Assembly (NCBI GenBank): GCA_003487955.1
Contig: DNNJ01000002.1
Coordinates: 1 to 9,413 of the forward strand
Source: Clostridiales bacterium
GTDB taxonomy: Bacteria; Bacillota; Clostridia; Tissierellales; Sedimentibacteraceae
DNA: 9,413 bases
Direction of reading: 5' to 3'
Positions 7,632-9,413 of the stretch are shown piece by piece (within the stretch, counting starts at the first letter, position 1; the number at the start of each line of letters is the position of its first letter). Below the pieces are notes generated by a model, which saw nothing but the letters and a program-made list of their open reading frames with translations, was not told the DNA's origin and ran no database searches. A program made the position numbers and the translations under genes.

Positions 7632-9110
7632 ATGATGATTAAATTTTATTTTTTAGGCCATGATTATGAATACGAAGCAAGAAATGCGCTTAGAGTATTC
7701 GATTTAAACACAGATTTTGAAATAACTTACAGCTCCTTTGAAGGAAGGGGCTTATCTATTGTGTCATGTCTTGAAGATGGAGAAGTTATCAGTGCAAAAG
7801 CGCAGCTTTACAAAGACAATGAAATACTGTATGAATCATGTTTTAACGCAAATGGTATTGTTTTAGAGAAATACGGTATAAAAAAGCTGAAAAAAACATT
7901 GGTGATAAAAACGATACATAATGTATTGAAATCATATTACAATGTTTATCCGGATTACGGCATTTTAACCGGAGTAAGGGTTGCTAAAATTTTGCTCACT
8001 GCAAAAAAACACTCTAAAAGTAATGAAGAAATAGATGACATACTGAGAAATACATATGAAGTAAAAGAAGAGAAAATAAAGCTTCTATGGGACATATTAA
8101 AAATAGAAGAAAAATATATTGATGAATATTCAAACAATAAGAACTATAACTTATACATAGGCATTCCATTTTGCCCTTCTAAGTGCAGCTATTGCTCCTT
8201 TACCTCATATGTAAATTGTCCTCAAAAAAAAATAAATTCCTACTTGGATACTTTGGCATATGAAATTGAAAAAACAATCGAGCTTGCAAAAAAGAGAAAA
8301 TTGTGCCTTCATACGATATATTTAGGCGGCGGAACACCCTCGGTATTAAGTAATGAGCAAATTGACAAAATTTTCAGTACAATAAAAAAACATTACGAGC
8401 TATTTAGAATAAAAGAAATTACATTTGAAGCCGGAAGACCGGATACTTTAGATAAAGAAAAACTAAGTTGTCTTAAAAATAATTTTGTTAACAGAATATC
8501 CATAAACCCTCAAACAATGAATGATGATACATTATTATCAGTCGGAAGAAAACATTTAAGCTGTGACATTGTTGAAAAGTATTTAATTGCAAAGGAAATT
8601 GGATTTAAAACTATAAATATGGATATTATTTTGGGGCTGCCGGGGGAAGATGAATCAGATGTAAGAAATACAATTGAAATAATTGCAGGGTTAAATCCTG
8701 AAAATATTACAGTCCACTCGTTGGCTTATAAAAAACACTCTGAACTTACCAGAGAAAGTGCAAAATTTTGTAAGGATTATGAACTTATTAAAAAGATGCA
8801 CTATGTGATAAAGGAGGTTTGCGAGGATAAGGGGTATAAACCATATTACATGTACAGACAAAAGAATATCAAAGGCAATTCTGAAAATATCGGCTATACC
8901 AAGAAAGGCAGAGAGTGTATTTACAACATGGTTATGATTGAAGAATTGGAAACCATTCTTGGATGCGGTCTTGGTGCTACAAGCAAAATAATCACAGGTG
9001 AAAATAAGCATGAGCCGCTACGTAATTTTAAAAGCTTAGAAGAATATTCGAAAAGAATTGATGAAATAATAAACAAAAAGCAAACTTTATTAGGAGATAA
9101 TATAATATGA
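7632..9110 (+). CDS. hemZ: HemZ-type radical SAM protein (annotated coproporphyrinogen dehydrogenase)
   Basis: Radical SAM protein of 492 residues. An N-terminal region of about 165 residues, absent from HemN and HemW, precedes the SAM core. The cluster motif CPSKCSYC has cysteines at 181, 185 and 188, with GGGTPS at 232-237, EAGRPDT at 266-272 and DIILGLPGED at 331-340. The C-terminal part has YYMYRQKN (405-412) and GYTKKGRECIYN (421-432), typical of HemZ. HemZ is named for oxygen-independent conversion of coproporphyrinogen III to protoporphyrinogen IX, but evidence for that activity across the family is thin and relatives such as HemW have other roles. F190 occupies the place of HemN's fourth cysteine. 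No other haem gene is in the window. ATGs at 7632 and 7635 are both possible; neither has a good ribosome site, and the MBL stop is 1 base upstream, so coupling is likely. The stop overlaps the next start (ATGA). Confidence 0.9.
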   Translation: MMIKFYFLGHDYEYEARNALRVFDLNTDFEITYSSFEGRGLSIVSCLEDGEVISAKAQLYKDNEILYESCFNANGIVLEKYGIKKLKKTLVIKTIHNVLKSYYNVYPDYGILTGVRVAKILLTAKKHSKSNEEIDDILRNTYEVKEEKIKLLWDILKIEEKYIDEYSNNKNYNLYIGIPFCPSKCSYCSFTSYVNCPQKKINSYLDTLAYEIEKTIELAKKRKLCLHTIYLGGGTPSVLSNEQIDKIFSTIKKHYELFRIKEITFEAGRPDTLDKEKLSCLKNNFVNRISINPQTMNDDTLLSVGRKHLSCDIVEKYLIAKEIGFKTINMDIILGLPGEDESDVRNTIEIIAGLNPENITVHSLAYKKHSELTRESAKFCKDYELIKKMHYVIKEVCEDKGYKPYYMYRQKNIKGNSENIGYTKKGRECIYNMVMIEELETILGCGLGATSKIITGENKHEPLRNFKSLEEYSKRIDEIINKKQTLLGDNII

Positions 9111-9367
9111 AAAAAGTAAAGGTTTTTTATATGGAAGGCTGTCCTCATTGCAGGAAGGCATTTAGAATACTTGATGAATTAAAAGCAAATAATCCTGAAT
9201 ATTCCGATATTGATGTGGAATACATAGATGAAAACAAGGATGTAAAAGCAGCAAATGCACATGATTACTACTATGTCCCCACATTCTTTGTTGATGGCGT
9301 GAAACTCCATGAAGGGGTACCAACAGAAGAAAAAATAGAAAGAGTATTGATTGAAGCTATTAAATAA
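9107..9367 (+). CDS. Small thioredoxin-fold protein with CPHC active site
   Basis: Compact 86-residue thioredoxin/glutaredoxin-like protein, cytoplasmic (no signal peptide). The N-terminal beta strand runs into the redox motif CPHC (C12, C15). A tyrosine-rich stretch then leads to the conserved cis-proline, P58 in YVPTF, followed by VDG at 62-64. The size fits glutaredoxin-like mini-folds. The CPHC pair is the one found in DsbA and differs from thioredoxin CGPC and glutaredoxin CPYC, and I do not see a clear glutathione-binding GG element. The start overlaps the hemZ stop by four bases (ATGA), and AGGAG at 9092-9096 lies 10 bases before it, so the two proteins are made together. It could be a reductant or thiol guard for HemZ or a general disulfide reductase; context alone cannot decide. 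It is the last gene before the terminator. Confidence 0.87.
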   Translation: MKKVKVFYMEGCPHCRKAFRILDELKANNPEYSDIDVEYIDENKDVKAANAHDYYYVPTFFVDGVKLHEGVPTEEKIERVLIEAIK

Positions 9368-9372
9368 AGCAA

Positions 9373-9401
9373 AGTAAAAGGAGGTTTTACCTCCTTTTAC
9401 T
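9373..9401. terminator. Rho-independent, probably bidirectional terminator
   Basis: Perfect 12-base-pair stem: the left arm is 9373-9384 (AGTAAAAGGAGG), the loop is TTTTA at 9385-9389 and the right arm is 9390-9401. The G/C-rich inner part GGAGG/CCTCC is followed by TTTT within the right arm, and symmetrically preceded by AAAA, so on either strand the hairpin core is followed by T residues. The T-run is interrupted (TTTTACTATTT). It lies 5 bases after the stop of the last gene and closes the whole run. The window ends 12 bases later, so the gene on the far side is not seen. Confidence 0.85.
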
Positions 9402-9413
9402 ATTTAAAACCAT

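Noticed and set aside
8811..8820. AAGGAGGTTT inside hemZ, a near-perfect ribosome binding site
   Set aside because: No ATG, GTG or TTG at a usable distance downstream; it encodes KEV in the conserved frame and at most could cause ribosome pausing.
8691..9148. Two minus-strand open frames opposite the 3' part of hemZ
   Set aside because: Cys/Phe-rich shadows of HemZ coding sequence; no independent support.
1334..9367. Defence system, prophage or mobile island
   Set aside because: All genes are conserved housekeeping families in a gene order familiar from Bacillota; no integrase, transposase, repeats or abrupt change in composition.

Overview
The window looks like a chromosomal housekeeping segment from an A+T-rich, low-GC Gram-positive anaerobe, most likely class Clostridia. 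Three things point there. The first gene matches the maturase of the SCIFF ranthipeptide, a system nearly confined to Clostridia. The lapA-domain gene, recJ, apt, rel, dtd order matches the Bacillota arrangement (Bacillus subtilis yrvD-recJ-apt-relA-dtd). The second radical SAM gene is of the HemZ type. I cannot name a genus from the sequence.

Layout, all on the + strand: (1) positions 1-1246, the 3' nine-tenths or so of a SCIFF maturase gene whose true start lies before the window; (2) an 87-base gap with a perfect TATAAT inside a small palindrome and a 13-codon open frame; (3) a compact gene run from 1334 to 9367: LapA-domain membrane/coiled-coil protein, RecJ exonuclease, adenine phosphoribosyltransferase, bifunctional (p)ppGpp synthetase/hydrolase, D-aminoacyl-tRNA deacylase, metallo-beta-lactamase-fold hydrolase, HemZ-type radical SAM protein and a small CPHC thioredoxin-fold protein; (4) a strong hairpin at 9373-9401 that closes the run. 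Junctions range from a 29-base overlap to a 51-base gap, so one polycistronic transcript is the simplest reading. No stretch over 300 bases lacks a gene. I see no tRNA, rRNA, CRISPR array, insertion sequence or phage attachment site.

How the genes fit together: the core is about nucleotides and translation quality. Rel makes and destroys (p)ppGpp during starvation, Apt salvages adenine into AMP, Dtd removes D-amino acids from tRNA, and RecJ processes single-stranded DNA in repair. The last three genes (MBL hydrolase, HemZ, thioredoxin-fold protein) form a tightly coupled, redox/metal-flavoured tail with no proven shared pathway. The window has two radical SAM enzymes, one at each end. I did not find a convincing undescribed system. 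The most interesting items are the SCIFF maturase next to the stringent-response operon, the odd 87-base gap after it, and the HemZ/CPHC-protein pair.
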